Part shown: positions 25,731 to 35,791 of the stretch, piece by piece
Layout: each line of letters starts with the position of its first letter
How positions within the stretch are numbered: position 1 is the first letter of the stretch
Source of the DNA: Sandaracinus amylolyticus
Lineage (GTDB): Bacteria > Myxococcota_A > Polyangia > Polyangiales > Sandaracinaceae
Direction: 5' to 3'
NCBI RefSeq assembly: GCF_021631985.1
Contig: NZ_CP070225.1
Location: 3,348,001-3,412,000 of the forward strand
DNA: 64,000 bases
Notes under the pieces: model-generated
Seen by the model: the letters and a program-made list of their open reading frames with translations, nothing else
What the model was told of the DNA's origin: nothing
Databases searched by the model: none
Position numbers and translations under genes: made by a program

Positions 25731-26768
25731 TCAGAGCGTCTGCAGGTAGGTCACGAGCGCATCGAGCTGCTGCTCGCTGAACCGGATGTTCGGCATCACG
25801 GGGTTGAACCCCTCGACCACCTGAGCGCGCGGCTCGAGGATCGAGTGCCGCACGTAGGCGTCGTCGATCGTCACGGTCGTGCCGTCCTGCAGGCGCTCCT
25901 GACGACCGAAGAGACCGTGGAGGTTCGGGCCCGCGAGCTGCGGCGCGCCCTCTTCACGCGCGTGGCACGCGGTGCAGCCCTTCTGCGAGAAGAGCTGCTC
26001 GCCCCACTCGGGCGGCGTGCACGGATGATCGCCGCACATCGGGGGCGGCGGGTTCGTGATGAACTCCTGGAAGTCCTCGGGACGCTGCACGAGGATCTGC
26101 GCGTACATCGTCGCGTGGCCCGCGTTGTCGCCCCAGCTGCCGCCCGCGCCGCAGTACTCGGTGCAGAAGACCTGGTTGCGGTACCAGACGCGGCGCGCGT
26201 CGGGCTGCGAGAGGTCGCCCTCGGGGGTCACGTCGGTGCGCTCGATCGCCTCGAACCACAGCGAGGTGAACATGCCGGGGACCGCGTCGCGCTTGATGCG
26301 GTAGTCGGGCACGTAGAACGAGTGCAGCACGTCGGAGGACGACATGATGAGTCGCACCGGCTGCCCCGCGGGCACGTGCAGCTCGTTGTCCTCGGTGATG
26401 CCGTTCGGATGCTCGAACTCCCACGCCCACTGACGCGCGCGGACGCGAACGTTGTAGGCGTCGTCGGGCGCGTTCGCCTGGACCATGTACGCCTGGAAGC
26501 CCCAGTGGAACATCAGCACCAGCAGGATCAGCGGTGCGAACGTCCAGAAGAGCTCGAGCGCGTTGTGGTGCCCGGTCGGCTCCGACTTCACGCCGGGGCG
26601 ACGGCGGTACGCCCACATGAAGTACAGCGTCGCGGCGACGATGCCAACGAAGAACACGACGCTGATCCAGAAGATGAAGTCGTAGACCCAGTCGACTTCC
26701 GGCGCGAACGTCGAGAGCTGCGGGGGCAGCTGCGTCGTCGGATGGGTGATGTATTCCTGCTCGTCCAT
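25731..26768 (-). CDS. ctaC: Cytochrome c oxidase subunit II with fused cytochrome c domain
   Basis: 345 aa. Two N-terminal membrane helices (about 28-50 and 68-88) anchor a periplasmic CuA cupredoxin domain: [14 protein letters not shown], a first CuA His in [23 protein letters not shown], and the ligand loop VFCTEYC...GHATM. Between the second Cys and the His there are 11 residues ([11 protein letters not shown]) instead of the usual three, an eight-residue insertion. The C-terminal 90 residues form a class I cytochrome c with GCTACH and a distal Met (NPVMPNIRF), making this caa3-type. It accepts electrons from ActA/ActE-type cytochromes. No cleavable signal peptide. It starts 3 nt after the SCO1 gene. 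Confidence 0.95.
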   Translation of the reverse strand: MDEQEYITHPTTQLPPQLSTFAPEVDWVYDFIFWISVVFFVGIVAATLYFMWAYRRRPGVKSEPTGHHNALELFWTFAPLILLVLMFHWGFQAYMVQANAPDDAYNVRVRARQWAWEFEHPNGITEDNELHVPAGQPVRLIMSSSDVLHSFYVPDYRIKRDAVPGMFTSLWFEAIERTDVTPEGDLSQPDARRVWYRNQVFCTEYCGAGGSWGDNAGHATMYAQILVQRPEDFQEFITNPPPPMCGDHPCTPPEWGEQLFSQKGCTACHAREEGAPQLAGPNLHGLFGRQERLQDGTTVTIDDAYVRHSILEPRAQVVEGFNPVMPNIRFSEQQLDALVTYLQTL

Positions 26769-26771
26769 CGG

Positions 26772-27716
26772 TCAGCTCTCTCGCGGGCGCGCAGCCGCGC
26801 TCGCGTCGGTCGTCGTAGCTACGTCGGAGATGGAAGGCGCGGCGGTCGACGTCTTCTTCGAGGCACCGCGTCGGCGCTCGCGGCGCCAGAACGTGAAGAG
26901 GAACCCGCCGAGGATCAGCACGGTGAGGACGCCGCCGCCGCGCATGATGCGCCACGCGGCGAGGACGTAACGACCGTCGCTGTGATCCCAGCGATAGCAG
27001 TAGAGGAGCGTCGCGCGGATCACGCGCTCGGCGGTGGCGAGATGATTTCCCTCGCTCGCCTCCGCGAGGCCGATGCGCACGTCGTTGAACGGAATCTCGA
27101 GCCCGTAGAGATATCGCGACGGCACGCCCGAGGGCTGGAGGATCACCATCGCACCGGGATGCGCGAACTGCTGCGTGCGCTCGTCCCAGTGGTAGCGATA
27201 GCCGACGGCGTCGGCGACGCGTCGGATCTCCTGCTCGGTGCCGCCGAGGAAGTGCCAGCCGCGCTGCGCTTCGTCGCGACCGTAGCGGCCGAGGATGCGC
27301 GCACGCGCATCACGCAGCGTGTCGCCCTGCGTGTCGCGCGGGTCGATGCTCAGCGTGACGACGTCGTACTCGACGCCCGCGGTCCATGGCTGCTGCTGGA
27401 GCTGATCCGCGAACGCGCGGAGCGCCATGTCGCAGAAGCTCGCGCACTGGTGATAGACGAGCGTGAGCACGACCGGACGCTCGCCGTCGAAGAAGTCGCC
27501 GAGACGAACGCGGCGCCCTTCGTGATCGACGAACACCGAGTCCATCGGGACCGCGCGCTCGAACTGCTCGTCGACACCCACGCCGGGGATCTCGTCGGGC
27601 ACGGTGCCCGCCGGGATCTCGGGACGAATCGGCGCCGTCTGGGCGTGCGCGATCGAGCTGCTCGCTCCGAAGAGGAGCGGCAGCAGCGCGATCGCAGCGG
27701 CCAGGCGGGTCGACAT
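26772..27716 (-). CDS. SCO1/SenC copper-delivery protein
   Basis: 314 aa. A signal peptide (MSTRLAAAIALLPLLFGASSSIAHAQ) leads to a periplasmic thioredoxin-like domain with the copper site CASFC (the CxxxC of SCO proteins) in VLTLVYHQCASFCDMALRAF and the third ligand His in QQFAHPGAMVI. SCO proteins load or reduce the CuA site of subunit II. After the domain a second hydrophobic helix (VLTVLILGGFLFTFW) and a basic/Ser-rich cytoplasmic tail of about 40 residues anchor it, unlike the usual N-terminal anchor. It lies just upstream of ctaC, as expected for its partner. Confidence 0.93.
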   Translation of the reverse strand: MSTRLAAAIALLPLLFGASSSIAHAQTAPIRPEIPAGTVPDEIPGVGVDEQFERAVPMDSVFVDHEGRRVRLGDFFDGERPVVLTLVYHQCASFCDMALRAFADQLQQQPWTAGVEYDVVTLSIDPRDTQGDTLRDARARILGRYGRDEAQRGWHFLGGTEQEIRRVADAVGYRYHWDERTQQFAHPGAMVILQPSGVPSRYLYGLEIPFNDVRIGLAEASEGNHLATAERVIRATLLYCYRWDHSDGRYVLAAWRIMRGGGVLTVLILGGFLFTFWRRERRRGASKKTSTAAPSISDVATTTDASAAARPRES

Positions 27717-27767
27717 CGTTCGAGTGGGTCTCGGGTTCTGGGAGCACTCAGTCGGCGCGGAAAGGAA

Positions 27768-28487
27768 TCACTCGGTCGCGGGCGGGGCCTCGGCGGGCGG
27801 CGCCGCGCCCTCGGCCGGCGCGGCCGCGGGACGAGGACGACGCGCGCGCGCCGGAGCCGCAGGCGCGGCCTCGGCGGGAGCGGCCTCGGCAGCGGGCGCC
27901 GCACCTTCCGCGGCCGGCGCAGCCGCGCCCTCCGCAGGAGCCGCACCTTCGGCAGGCGCTGCACCTTCCGCCGGAGCCGCGCCCTCGGCAGGCGCTGCAC
28001 CTTCGGCCGGCGCAGTGCCGGGCTCGCCTTCGGCGGGCGCCGCCTCGACGGGCGGTGCCTCCGGCGCAGGCGCCGCGGCCGGCGCGAGCGCCGCCGGGAG
28101 CTCGCGCGGAAGCTGCTGCCAGCCGCGAAGCGGATCGAGATCCGACGACTCGGTCGGACGGATCAGCGGGAACGCGCCGCGTCCACGCCGACCGAGCTCG
28201 GCGATCGCGCGGTCGACCGGCATCGCACCACCGCGCAGCGCTTCCTGCTGCGACTCGCGGTACTCCGCGAGCTCGGCGGTCGTGCGGCTCTCCACGATGT
28301 TCTCGCGGCGCCGATCACGCCGGCTGACGTCCATGTACGAGTCGAACACGTACTTGAGGCCGATCAGCGTGATCACCGCGAGCACGGTGTACGTGAAGAT
28401 CACGCGGTTCCGCGGCGGCGTGTCGTCGGGACGCGGGCGGTGCGTGGCCGGCGTCGCGTGAGCCGGCGTCGTGTCTTCGTGCGCCAT
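27768..28487 (-). CDS. Single-helix membrane protein with Ala/Glu/Pro repeat tail
   Basis: 239 aa. A His/Pro-rich cytoplasmic start is followed by one membrane helix (RVIFTYTVLAVITLIGLKYVFDSYM, about residues 28-52), a charged helix (RRDRRRENIVESRTTAELAEYRESQQEAL) and then about 100 residues of near-perfect AEGAAP repeats ending in an Arg/Pro patch. The first 120 residues look like a conserved small subunit; the tail is low complexity and may span the periplasm. It sits between actF and SCO1 with a 1-nt gap to actF, so it is probably a subunit or assembly factor of the complex III-oxidase supercomplex. No family name is recognised. Confidence 0.72.
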   Translation of the reverse strand: MAHEDTTPAHATPATHRPRPDDTPPRNRVIFTYTVLAVITLIGLKYVFDSYMDVSRRDRRRENIVESRTTAELAEYRESQQEALRGGAMPVDRAIAELGRRGRGAFPLIRPTESSDLDPLRGWQQLPRELPAALAPAAAPAPEAPPVEAAPAEGEPGTAPAEGAAPAEGAAPAEGAAPAEGAAPAEGAAAPAAEGAAPAAEAAPAEAAPAAPARARRPRPAAAPAEGAAPPAEAPPATE

Positions 28488-28488
28488 G

Positions 28489-29892
28489 TCAGTGGACCTC
28501 GAGGTGGATCGAGCGCTCGAGCCGCGGGTCGCCCACCGGGATCAGCGGATGCCGACCCATCAGCAGGAAGACCACCGTGAGATAGATGCCGCCGACCGCG
28601 AAGAGCGCCGCGAGATCGACCCAGTGCACCGAGAGCTCACCGGGGCTCACGTAGGGCATCACGAGCCAGAAGATCTCGACGACGTGCGTCACCAGGAGCC
28701 ACGCCGCACCGAACGCGAGGATCGGAGTGCGTCGCTTGATGTTGCGCGACATCAGCAGGAAGAAGGGCACGATGAAGTGCGCGACGCACATCACGAGCGA
28801 GAACGTGCGCCAGCCGCCTTCCCAGCGGATGTGATAGTACGTCGTCTCCTCGGGGATCGACGCGTACCAGATCAGCATGTACTGCGAGAAGCTGATGTAC
28901 GCCCAGAACACGAGGAAGCCGAAGAGCAGCTTGCCCACGTCGTGGAAGTGCTCGGTCGTCACCGCGTCGCCGAACGCGCCCGACTGCTTCAGGCCGTAGA
29001 GCGTCAGCACCAGCGTCGCGAGGCTCGAGACCACGCTGACCGCGAAGTACTGCACGCCGAAGATGGTCGAGAACCACGTCGGCTCGAGCGACATCATCCA
29101 GTCGAACGCCGCGAACGTGAGCGTCAGACCGAACGCGAAGGTCGCGGCCGGCGCGAGCGACTCCATGCGCTGAGTGAGCGTGAGGTCGCCCTTCGCGGTG
29201 TCCTGCTTCGTCGAGCGCGAGAAGAAGAAGAACGCGAGCAGCGCCCAGACGATGCCGTAGAAGATCGCGCGGCCGATGAAGAACGGCTGGTTCAGGTACG
29301 CGAGCTTGCTGCGGATGACGTCGGCGTGGGCCGCGTGGTGCGGGTCGTGGTGCGCGACGCCGCCGTGACCACCCGCTTCGCCGTGACCACCCTCGGCCTC
29401 GGCGTGCCCGTGCTCCTGCGCGCTCGCGACCGACGCGCCGATCAGGCTCTCGCCGTGTTCCTCACCGTGAGCACCGTGCTCGTCACCGTGGGGCGCCGCG
29501 TGCTGCGACTCGCGCCAGTACTCCATCCACGGGTAGAGCTCGTCCATCTGCGCGAGGATCGGCAGCGCGAGGATCGCCATGACGGGCAGGCCCATCATGA
29601 AGAACTCGGCGGTGCGGCGGAGGCTCACGCCCCACCCTGCGCCCGTCAGGTGCTGACCGAGCACGAAGAAGAGCGAGCCCAGCGCGATGGCGAGGAACGT
29701 CATCACCGCGAAGAGCCACGAGAACGCGAAGCGATGCGGATCGCTCGTCCACCCGACGATGCTCGCGACGAGCCCGAGGCCGCCGAGCGCAGCGCTCAGC
29801 TTCCACGCGTTCGCCCACGCACCCTCGCGCGGGAGGCGGTAGGTCGGCTTGGCCGGCGGCTCACCGCCGGTCTTCTTCTTCGCGGCGCTCAT
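28489..29892 (-). CDS. actF: Alternative complex III subunit ActF
   Basis: 467 aa integral membrane subunit of alternative complex III (quinol:cytochrome c oxidoreductase), about ten helices. Typical features: an N-terminal YRLPREGAWANAWKLSAALGGLGLVASIVGW, GWGVSLRRTAEFFMMGLPVM, and the later core SLEPTWFSTIFGVQYFAVSVVSSLATLVL and SQYMLIWYASIPEETTYY, which is characteristic for ActF. A His/Glu/Gly-rich loop of about 60 residues (HGDEHGAHGEEHGES..., residues about 125-190) is inserted between helices and could bind metal. It contributes to quinol binding and membrane anchoring. The start is 4 nt upstream of the actE stop (overlap). Confidence 0.93.
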   Translation of the reverse strand: MSAAKKKTGGEPPAKPTYRLPREGAWANAWKLSAALGGLGLVASIVGWTSDPHRFAFSWLFAVMTFLAIALGSLFFVLGQHLTGAGWGVSLRRTAEFFMMGLPVMAILALPILAQMDELYPWMEYWRESQHAAPHGDEHGAHGEEHGESLIGASVASAQEHGHAEAEGGHGEAGGHGGVAHHDPHHAAHADVIRSKLAYLNQPFFIGRAIFYGIVWALLAFFFFSRSTKQDTAKGDLTLTQRMESLAPAATFAFGLTLTFAAFDWMMSLEPTWFSTIFGVQYFAVSVVSSLATLVLTLYGLKQSGAFGDAVTTEHFHDVGKLLFGFLVFWAYISFSQYMLIWYASIPEETTYYHIRWEGGWRTFSLVMCVAHFIVPFFLLMSRNIKRRTPILAFGAAWLLVTHVVEIFWLVMPYVSPGELSVHWVDLAALFAVGGIYLTVVFLLMGRHPLIPVGDPRLERSIHLEVH

Positions 29893-30527
29893 CGAACGGT
29901 CTCCGTCGTGTCCTGCGCGGGCGCGAGCGCTGCGGTGCGCGCGTCCGCCTGGCTGAGCTGGAGCGCGCGGACGTACGCGACGATCGCCCAGCGATCCGCG
30001 ACCGGAACCTGCGCGCGATACGCGGGCATCGTGCGGATGCCGTTGGTGATCGTCGCGTAGATCTGACCGTCGGGCGCGTGGCGCAGTCGGTCGTCGTGGA
30101 GGTTCGCGGCGGCGAACGTCGCGCCGATCGCCTCGGCGCGCTGCGTGATCATGCCGCGCCCGTCACCCGTGTACGCGTGACAGGGGCTGCAGTAGACGTC
30201 GTAGCGCGTGTGGCCGCGCTCGAGCAGCGCGTCGAGACCACCCGCGCCGCGCACGACGTCCTCGGGGATCGTCATCACGTAGCCGCCCGCGTCGTCGACG
30301 CCCTCGGCCACCGCGGGATCGATCACCATCTCACGCGCGATCGTGCCCTCGACCGGCTGGCGCATCGTGCGCCCGTCCTCGAAGTAGCGCGATGCCTCCT
30401 GCGCGTCGTAGCGCGGCATCTCGTGCATGCCGCGGAGCGGTACGATCGGCGGCTCCGACGAGGTCTGGCCGCGGCACGCGCCCAGAGCGAGCACCAGGCC
30501 CGCAGCGGCGAGCATCCGGCGAGACAT
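29889..30527 (-). CDS. actE: Alternative complex III monoheme cytochrome c ActE
   Basis: 212 aa. A lipoprotein signal (LALGAC) anchors a periplasmic class I cytochrome c: heme site YDVYCSPCHAYTGDGRGM and the axial Met in GIRTMPAYRAQVPVADRWAIVAYVRALQ. The N-terminal MHEMPRYDAQEASRYFEDGRTMRQPVEGTIAR is a hallmark of ActE. It transfers electrons from ActA towards caa3. ATG 30527 overlaps the actD stop as TGATG. AGGAGG lies 7 nt upstream, so the start is well supported. The long upstream open frame belongs to the overlap with actD and is not coding. Confidence 0.94.
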   Translation of the reverse strand: MSRRMLAAAGLVLALGACRGQTSSEPPIVPLRGMHEMPRYDAQEASRYFEDGRTMRQPVEGTIAREMVIDPAVAEGVDDAGGYVMTIPEDVVRGAGGLDALLERGHTRYDVYCSPCHAYTGDGRGMITQRAEAIGATFAAANLHDDRLRHAPDGQIYATITNGIRTMPAYRAQVPVADRWAIVAYVRALQLSQADARTAALAPAQDTTETVR

Positions 30528-31120
30528 CACGCTTCCTCCTGGATCAGCTCGAGGTGCGAGGCGCCGAGCGCTTCGAGCAGCGCGCGGGTGTCCTCGAGAT
30601 CGAACTTCTCGTCCGCCGCTTCGATCGAGATGAAGAAGCGGTCGTCGCTCGCGCGATCGAAACGGTCCGAATAGAAGACCGGGTGGTGGTGGCGCGGGAG
30701 CTGGTTGAGCCCGAGCATCCCGAACACCGCGCCGAACGCGCTGAGCAGGATGGTGAGCTCGAACATCACCGGCACCATCGACGGGAACGCGTCCGCCGGC
30801 TTGCCGCCGATGATGAGCGGATAGTCGAGCCCGTTCGTCCAGTAGATGAGCGAGAACGCGACCGCGCAGCCGGTGAGACCGCACGCGAGCACGATCCACC
30901 CGAGCTTCGAGTCGGGCATGCCCATCGCCCTGTCCATCCCGTGCACCGGGAACGGCGTGTGGACGTCCCAGCGCTTGTAGCCGGCGTCACGCACCTTCTC
31001 GGCGGCCTTCATGACCTTGCCGGGGGTCTCGAACTCGGCGAGGTAGAGGAGCGGACGCTTCTGCGTCACGCGCTTCGACTCGCGATAGCTGTCGTCGTCG
31101 TGATCGTGATCGGATGCCAT
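30527..31120 (-). CDS. actD: Alternative complex III subunit ActD
   Basis: 197 aa with two membrane helices (LGWIVLACGLTGCAVAFSLIYW and VPVMFELTILLSAFGAVFGML). It matches DUF3341/ActD: LYLAEFETPGKVMKAAEKVRDAGYKRWDVHTPFPVHGMDRAMGM at the start, GKPADAFPSMVPVMFELT between the helices, and a cytoplasmic end with RFFISIEAADEKFD. ActD is a small structural subunit next to ActC. A His/Asp-rich leader precedes it. It starts 1 nt after the actC stop. Confidence 0.93.
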   Translation of the reverse strand: MASDHDHDDDSYRESKRVTQKRPLLYLAEFETPGKVMKAAEKVRDAGYKRWDVHTPFPVHGMDRAMGMPDSKLGWIVLACGLTGCAVAFSLIYWTNGLDYPLIIGGKPADAFPSMVPVMFELTILLSAFGAVFGMLGLNQLPRHHHPVFYSDRFDRASDDRFFISIEAADEKFDLEDTRALLEALGASHLELIQEEA

Positions 31121-31121
31121 C

Positions 31122-32564
31122 TCAGGCCTCCCCGGTCTTCATCACCGCGGGACCGCGCACCGCGGGGGCGTGCTCGTGCTCGTCGTGGTCGTGGTCCTCC
31201 GCGTGCGGATCGGCCTGCGGAAGGACCATCTTCACCTCGGCGATCGCGATCATCGGGATCCACCGGATGAAGAGCAGGAAGAGCGTGAAGAAGAGGCCGA
31301 TCGACCCGAGGTACGTCGTCCAGTCGACGAGCGTGGGCGAGAAGTTGCCCCAGGAGCTCGGCAGGTAATCGCGGTGCAGCGTCGTCACGATGATGACGAA
31401 GCGCTCGAACCACATACCGATGTTGACGAGGATCGATGCGACGAACATCCACGGCAGGTTCGTGCGCAGCGAGCGGAACCAGTAGGTCTGCGGCACGAGC
31501 ACGTTGCACGTGATCATCGACCAGTACGCCCACCAGTAATCGCCGAACGCGCGATTGAGGAAGACGTACCGCTCGTACGGATTGCCCGAGTACCAAGCGA
31601 TGAAGAACTCCATCGCGTACGCGTATCCGACGAGGCTGCCGGTCGTGAGGATGATCTTGTTCATCATCTCGAGGTGCCGCATCTGCACGAGGTCGTGCAG
31701 CTTGAACACCGTGCGAGCGATGAGCAGGAGCGTCATGACCATCGCGAAGCCGCTGAACACGGCGCCGGCGACGAAGTACGGCGGGAAGATCGTCGTGTGC
31801 CAGCCGGGCTCGACCGAGGTCGCGAAGTCGAACGAAACGACCGAGTGGACCGAGAGGACCAGCGGAGTCGAGATCGCCGCGAGGATCAGATACGCGCGCT
31901 CGTAGTTCGACCAGTGGCGATTGCTGCCGCGCCAGCCGAGCGCGAGGAATCCGTACGCGAGCTGTCGGACCTTGTTCTTCGTCCGATCACGCAGCGTCGC
32001 GAAGTCCGGAATCAGACCGACGTACCAGAACAGCAGAGAGACGGTGAAGTACGTCGAGACGGCGAACACGTCCCACAGCAGCGGGGACTTGAAGTTCGGC
32101 CAGACGTTCATCCCGTTCGGGATCGGCAGCGGATAGTAGATGTGCCAGGGACGACCGGTGTGGATCGTCGGGAACATCAGGGCGCAGATGACTGCGAAGA
32201 TCGTCATCGCTTCGGAGAAGCGGTTGATCGCAGTGCGCCAGTACTGCCGGAACAGGAAGAGGACGGCGGAGATCAGCGTGCCGGCGTGACCGATACCGAT
32301 CCACCAGACGAAGTTCGTGATGTCCCAGGCCCACGCGACGGGGCTGTTGTTGCCCCACACGCCGATGCCGGTCCACAGCAGGTACGCCAGCGTCGCGCCG
32401 AGCACGCCGGTGATCGAGACCGCGATGCCGAAGAGGATCCACCATCCTCGCGGCGCCTTCGTCTCGGTCACTCGACTGACGATCTCGGTCACGTCGTGGA
32501 ACGACGTGCCCGGAGTCGCGAGGTAGCCCTCGCCGAGCTCCTTGATGGGCTTGCTCCCAGCCAT
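31122..32564 (-). CDS. actC: Alternative complex III quinol-binding subunit ActC (NrfD-like)
   Basis: 480 aa, ten membrane helices of the NrfD/PsrC family. Visible are [71 protein letters not shown] (the conserved [14 protein letters not shown] helix lining the quinol site), [15 protein letters not shown], and later [30 protein letters not shown]. It oxidises menaquinol together with ActB and helps transfer protons. The C-terminal tail is His/Asp-rich. ATG 32564 overlaps the actB stop as TGATG; the earlier in-frame start in the longer open frame would lie inside actB and is rejected. Confidence 0.96.
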   Translation of the reverse strand: MAGSKPIKELGEGYLATPGTSFHDVTEIVSRVTETKAPRGWWILFGIAVSITGVLGATLAYLLWTGIGVWGNNSPVAWAWDITNFVWWIGIGHAGTLISAVLFLFRQYWRTAINRFSEAMTIFAVICALMFPTIHTGRPWHIYYPLPIPNGMNVWPNFKSPLLWDVFAVSTYFTVSLLFWYVGLIPDFATLRDRTKNKVRQLAYGFLALGWRGSNRHWSNYERAYLILAAISTPLVLSVHSVVSFDFATSVEPGWHTTIFPPYFVAGAVFSGFAMVMTLLLIARTVFKLHDLVQMRHLEMMNKIILTTGSLVGYAYAMEFFIAWYSGNPYERYVFLNRAFGDYWWAYWSMITCNVLVPQTYWFRSLRTNLPWMFVASILVNIGMWFERFVIIVTTLHRDYLPSSWGNFSPTLVDWTTYLGSIGLFFTLFLLFIRWIPMIAIAEVKMVLPQADPHAEDHDHDEHEHAPAVRGPAVMKTGEA

Positions 32565-35500
32565 CAGACCATCTCCGGGTTCGGGTTCCGGATGCGACCC
32601 GCATAGGTCGTCCGGGGCTGCGTGCCGACGTCGGCCAGCACCTTGTACTGGCGATCCACGTGCGCCCAACGCGTCACTTCCGCGTCGGAGTCGTTGAGGT
32701 CACCGAAGAAGATCGCGTTGCTCGGGCACGCCTGCGCGCACGCGGTGATCAGCTCGCCGCGACGGATGCGGCGACCCTCGTTGTGCGCGTGGATGCGCAC
32801 CGACTCGATGCGCTGGATGCAGTACGTGCACTTCTCCATCACGCCGCGCATACGGACGCTGACGTTCGGATTGAACTGCATGCGCTGCAGCTCCGGCACG
32901 TCACCGGCGTACGCGAGGTAGTTGAAGCGACGGACCTTGTACGGGCAGTTGTTCGCGCAGTAGCGCGTTCCGATGCACCGGTTGTAGGCCATCTCGTTGA
33001 TGCCCTCGGGCGAGTGCACCGTCGCGTTGACGGGGCAGACGTTCTCGCAGGGGGCCTCTTCGCAGTGCTGGCAGGCCATCGGCTGGAACGCGACCTCGAG
33101 GTGGTCCTCGTCGACCACGTCGTAGACGGTGTCGCGCCCCGCCCACGTCGGGATCTCGCGCTCCGTGAAGTAGCGATCGATGCGCAGCCAGTGCATCTCG
33201 CGACCGCGCGCGACCTGCTCCTTGCCGACCATCGGGATGTTGTTCTCGGCGATGCACGCGATCACGCACGCGTTGCAGCCGGTGCACGTCGTGAGGTCGA
33301 TCGTCATGCCCCACGCGTGACGCGGCGGGGCGTCCTCGGCGGCCTGACGACCCTCGGGCAGCAGCGACCAGCTCGTGCCGCCCTGCGCGGGCGGCTGCGG
33401 CTGCGTGTAGTCGACCTCGTCCCACAGCGGCGGCGTGGTCGGCGTCGGGATGCCCCACTGACCGAAGTCGGGCTGCGCGATGTACTCCTCGACCGTCGCG
33501 TCGATCGCGAGCGGGCGGCCTTCCATCGAGTGGTGCTCCTGCTGGAGCGAGAGCGGCGCGCGACGGCCTGCGCGCGACACGCGGTAGCCCGCGCCGAACC
33601 AGAAGGTCTCGGTGTGGCGCGCGGGCGTGACGTCGACGCCGTGGTCGTTCGCGAACGTGCCGCCACGCGTACGGCCCCAGCCGAGCGAGAGCACGACCGC
33701 GCGATCCGCGGTGCCGGGCACGATCACGACCGGGATCTCGATCGCCTCGACGCCGTCGCGCTCGATGCGCACGACATCGCCGTTGCGCACGCCGAGCTGG
33801 CGGGCCGAGCCCCACGAGACGAGCGCGGCGTTGTCCCAGCTGACCTTCGAGATCGGATCCGGGAGCTCGAGGAGCCAGGCGTTGTTCGCCCAGCGGCCGT
33901 CGAGGAGCTTGTTGTCCGGGACGAACGAGACTTCCCAGCTCGACTCGCCGAGCTCCGCGCGCTGACCCGCGCCCTGCTGCACGGCCTGCGAGACGGTCGC
34001 GCCGTTCGGCGCCGCGTCACGCGCGAGCGTCGTGGGCGAGCCCGCGACCACACCGCGCTGCAGCGCCGCGCGCCACGCGCGATCGAACGCGTCACCGGGC
34101 GCGACCTGCGCGAACGTGCGGCGCACCGCGTGGTACGCGCGCCAGCTGCGCTCGCCCGACGCGAAGCCGACGACCTCGATCGCGTTGCGTCCGCCGCGGA
34201 GCGGCGCGATCAGCGGCTGCTGGATCGCGTACGCGCCATCGAGCGCGCGGTGGTCGCCCCAGCTCTCGAGCTCGTGCGTCTGCGGCAGGTACCAGTCGCA
34301 GAGGATCGAGGTCTCGTTGTCGTGCGACGAGAGGTGGATCTTGTTCGCGACACCCGCGAGCGCGTCGCCGAACGCGACGTCGTGCGGCGCGTCGTAGACC
34401 GGATTGCCGCCGAGCATCACGAGCGTGCTCACGCGGTTCGCGCCCATGTCGGCGACGAGCGCGCGCAGATCCGCGATCGGATCCTGCTGCTCCGCATCGA
34501 GCACCTCGTGCAGCGCGATCGTCTGCCCGAGGTTGTCGAGCGCCGCGTTGAGCGCGTGCGCGAGCGCGTGCACCCACGCGGGCTGGCGCGCGCCGACGAC
34601 GATCGCCGAGCGACCACGGTTGCGCGCGAGGTCGCGCGCGATGGCCTCGACGTTCACGCCCTCGAGCGCCGCGGGCTCACCGAGCCCGCCCTGCACCGTC
34701 GAGACGTCCACGCCCGCCGCGCCCAGCGCACGAGCGAGCGCGCGCGCGAACACGCCGACGTCCTGCGACGGCATGCGGATGCGGTGATCCGCGTTCGCGC
34801 CGGTCACCGAGACGCCCGACTCCACGACGTAGAGGCGGTTCATCTCGCGCGCGCCTTCCGCGTTCATGAAGCGGCGGCCGTCGGCGAAGAGGTGCTGGAA
34901 GCGCGGATTGCCGCTCTCGGTCAGCAGGAAGTCGCTGTCGAGCGAGACGATCACGCGAGCGCGCGAGTAGTCCGGCACCGTGTGGAGCGGACGCCCGTAC
35001 GCGATGCGCGCGCCCTCGAGCGCGTTCCAGTCGGAGACCGGCGAGTACGAGTGGAAGCGCGCCTGGGGGAAGCGACGCGCGAGCGCCTGCTTCGCCGCGA
35101 CGAGCGTCGGCGACGTCGTCGGCTCCATCAGGAAGCGGAGGCCCTCGCCCGCGCTCGCCTCGAGCCCGCGGAGGTGCTCCCCGAAGAACTCGTCGAAGTC
35201 ACCCCACGACGAGACCGCGCGCTCGTCGCCCGCGCCACGCATCACGTGGGCGCCGCGGTCCATGTCGTAGAGGTTGAGGATCTGCGCCTGCGTCTGCAGG
35301 TCGGTGCCGCCGTGCTGCGGGCCGCCCGCGTCGTCGGCGCCGGGGTGGCTGCCCGAGTGCAGCGCGTTGCCCTCGATCTTCGTCGGGCGCCCCTCGTGCG
35401 ACTCGACGATCACGCCGATCACGTCGCTGCGGCGCGGCAGCACCGTCGCGTAGTGGAGCGGCACGCCGGGCGAGACGTACTCGGGCTGGCGCGTGTACGG

Positions 35501-35791
35501 CAGGATGTGCTCGACGGGACGGCGCGCACAGCCGCTCATCGCAGCCGCAGCCGCGGCCGCGCCCGAGAGCGTGAGGAACTGGCGTCGATTGACGCCATCC
35601 TTGCTCTCGCTCGAGTCGGCGCTCTTCTTCCCGATCGTGATCAGGTCGCTCTTGTCGACCTGCACGCCGGGCTCGCTCGCCGCGAGCTCCTCGAAGCGCT
35701 TCGGGTCCAGGCGCTCCTCGATGCTGCGCCACGCGAGCGGCGCGCCCTTCGGGAGAGCGTTGGAGTGGGTGATCGCAGGACGCTTGCTCAT
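32564..35791 (-). CDS. actB: Alternative complex III iron-sulfur subunit ActB (fused B1-B2)
   Basis: 1075 aa. A Tat-type motif [12 protein letters not shown] (about residue 68) precedes a molybdopterin-oxidoreductase-like part (about 80-750) which in this family has lost the cofactor. The C-terminal ferredoxin-like part carries four Cys clusters: [44 protein letters not shown] and CTYC...CAQACP. These give three [4Fe-4S] and one [3Fe-4S] cluster, the electron wire between quinol and ActA. The ATG at 35791 overlaps the actA stop by 4 nt (ATGA). The fused arrangement, rather than separate B1 and B2 genes, is common in ACIII. Confidence 0.96.
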   Translation of the reverse strand: MSKRPAITHSNALPKGAPLAWRSIEERLDPKRFEELAASEPGVQVDKSDLITIGKKSADSSESKDGVNRRQFLTLSGAAAAAAAMSGCARRPVEHILPYTRQPEYVSPGVPLHYATVLPRRSDVIGVIVESHEGRPTKIEGNALHSGSHPGADDAGGPQHGGTDLQTQAQILNLYDMDRGAHVMRGAGDERAVSSWGDFDEFFGEHLRGLEASAGEGLRFLMEPTTSPTLVAAKQALARRFPQARFHSYSPVSDWNALEGARIAYGRPLHTVPDYSRARVIVSLDSDFLLTESGNPRFQHLFADGRRFMNAEGAREMNRLYVVESGVSVTGANADHRIRMPSQDVGVFARALARALGAAGVDVSTVQGGLGEPAALEGVNVEAIARDLARNRGRSAIVVGARQPAWVHALAHALNAALDNLGQTIALHEVLDAEQQDPIADLRALVADMGANRVSTLVMLGGNPVYDAPHDVAFGDALAGVANKIHLSSHDNETSILCDWYLPQTHELESWGDHRALDGAYAIQQPLIAPLRGGRNAIEVVGFASGERSWRAYHAVRRTFAQVAPGDAFDRAWRAALQRGVVAGSPTTLARDAAPNGATVSQAVQQGAGQRAELGESSWEVSFVPDNKLLDGRWANNAWLLELPDPISKVSWDNAALVSWGSARQLGVRNGDVVRIERDGVEAIEIPVVIVPGTADRAVVLSLGWGRTRGGTFANDHGVDVTPARHTETFWFGAGYRVSRAGRRAPLSLQQEHHSMEGRPLAIDATVEEYIAQPDFGQWGIPTPTTPPLWDEVDYTQPQPPAQGGTSWSLLPEGRQAAEDAPPRHAWGMTIDLTTCTGCNACVIACIAENNIPMVGKEQVARGREMHWLRIDRYFTEREIPTWAGRDTVYDVVDEDHLEVAFQPMACQHCEEAPCENVCPVNATVHSPEGINEMAYNRCIGTRYCANNCPYKVRRFNYLAYAGDVPELQRMQFNPNVSVRMRGVMEKCTYCIQRIESVRIHAHNEGRRIRRGELITACAQACPSNAIFFGDLNDSDAEVTRWAHVDRQYKVLADVGTQPRTTYAGRIRNPNPEMV

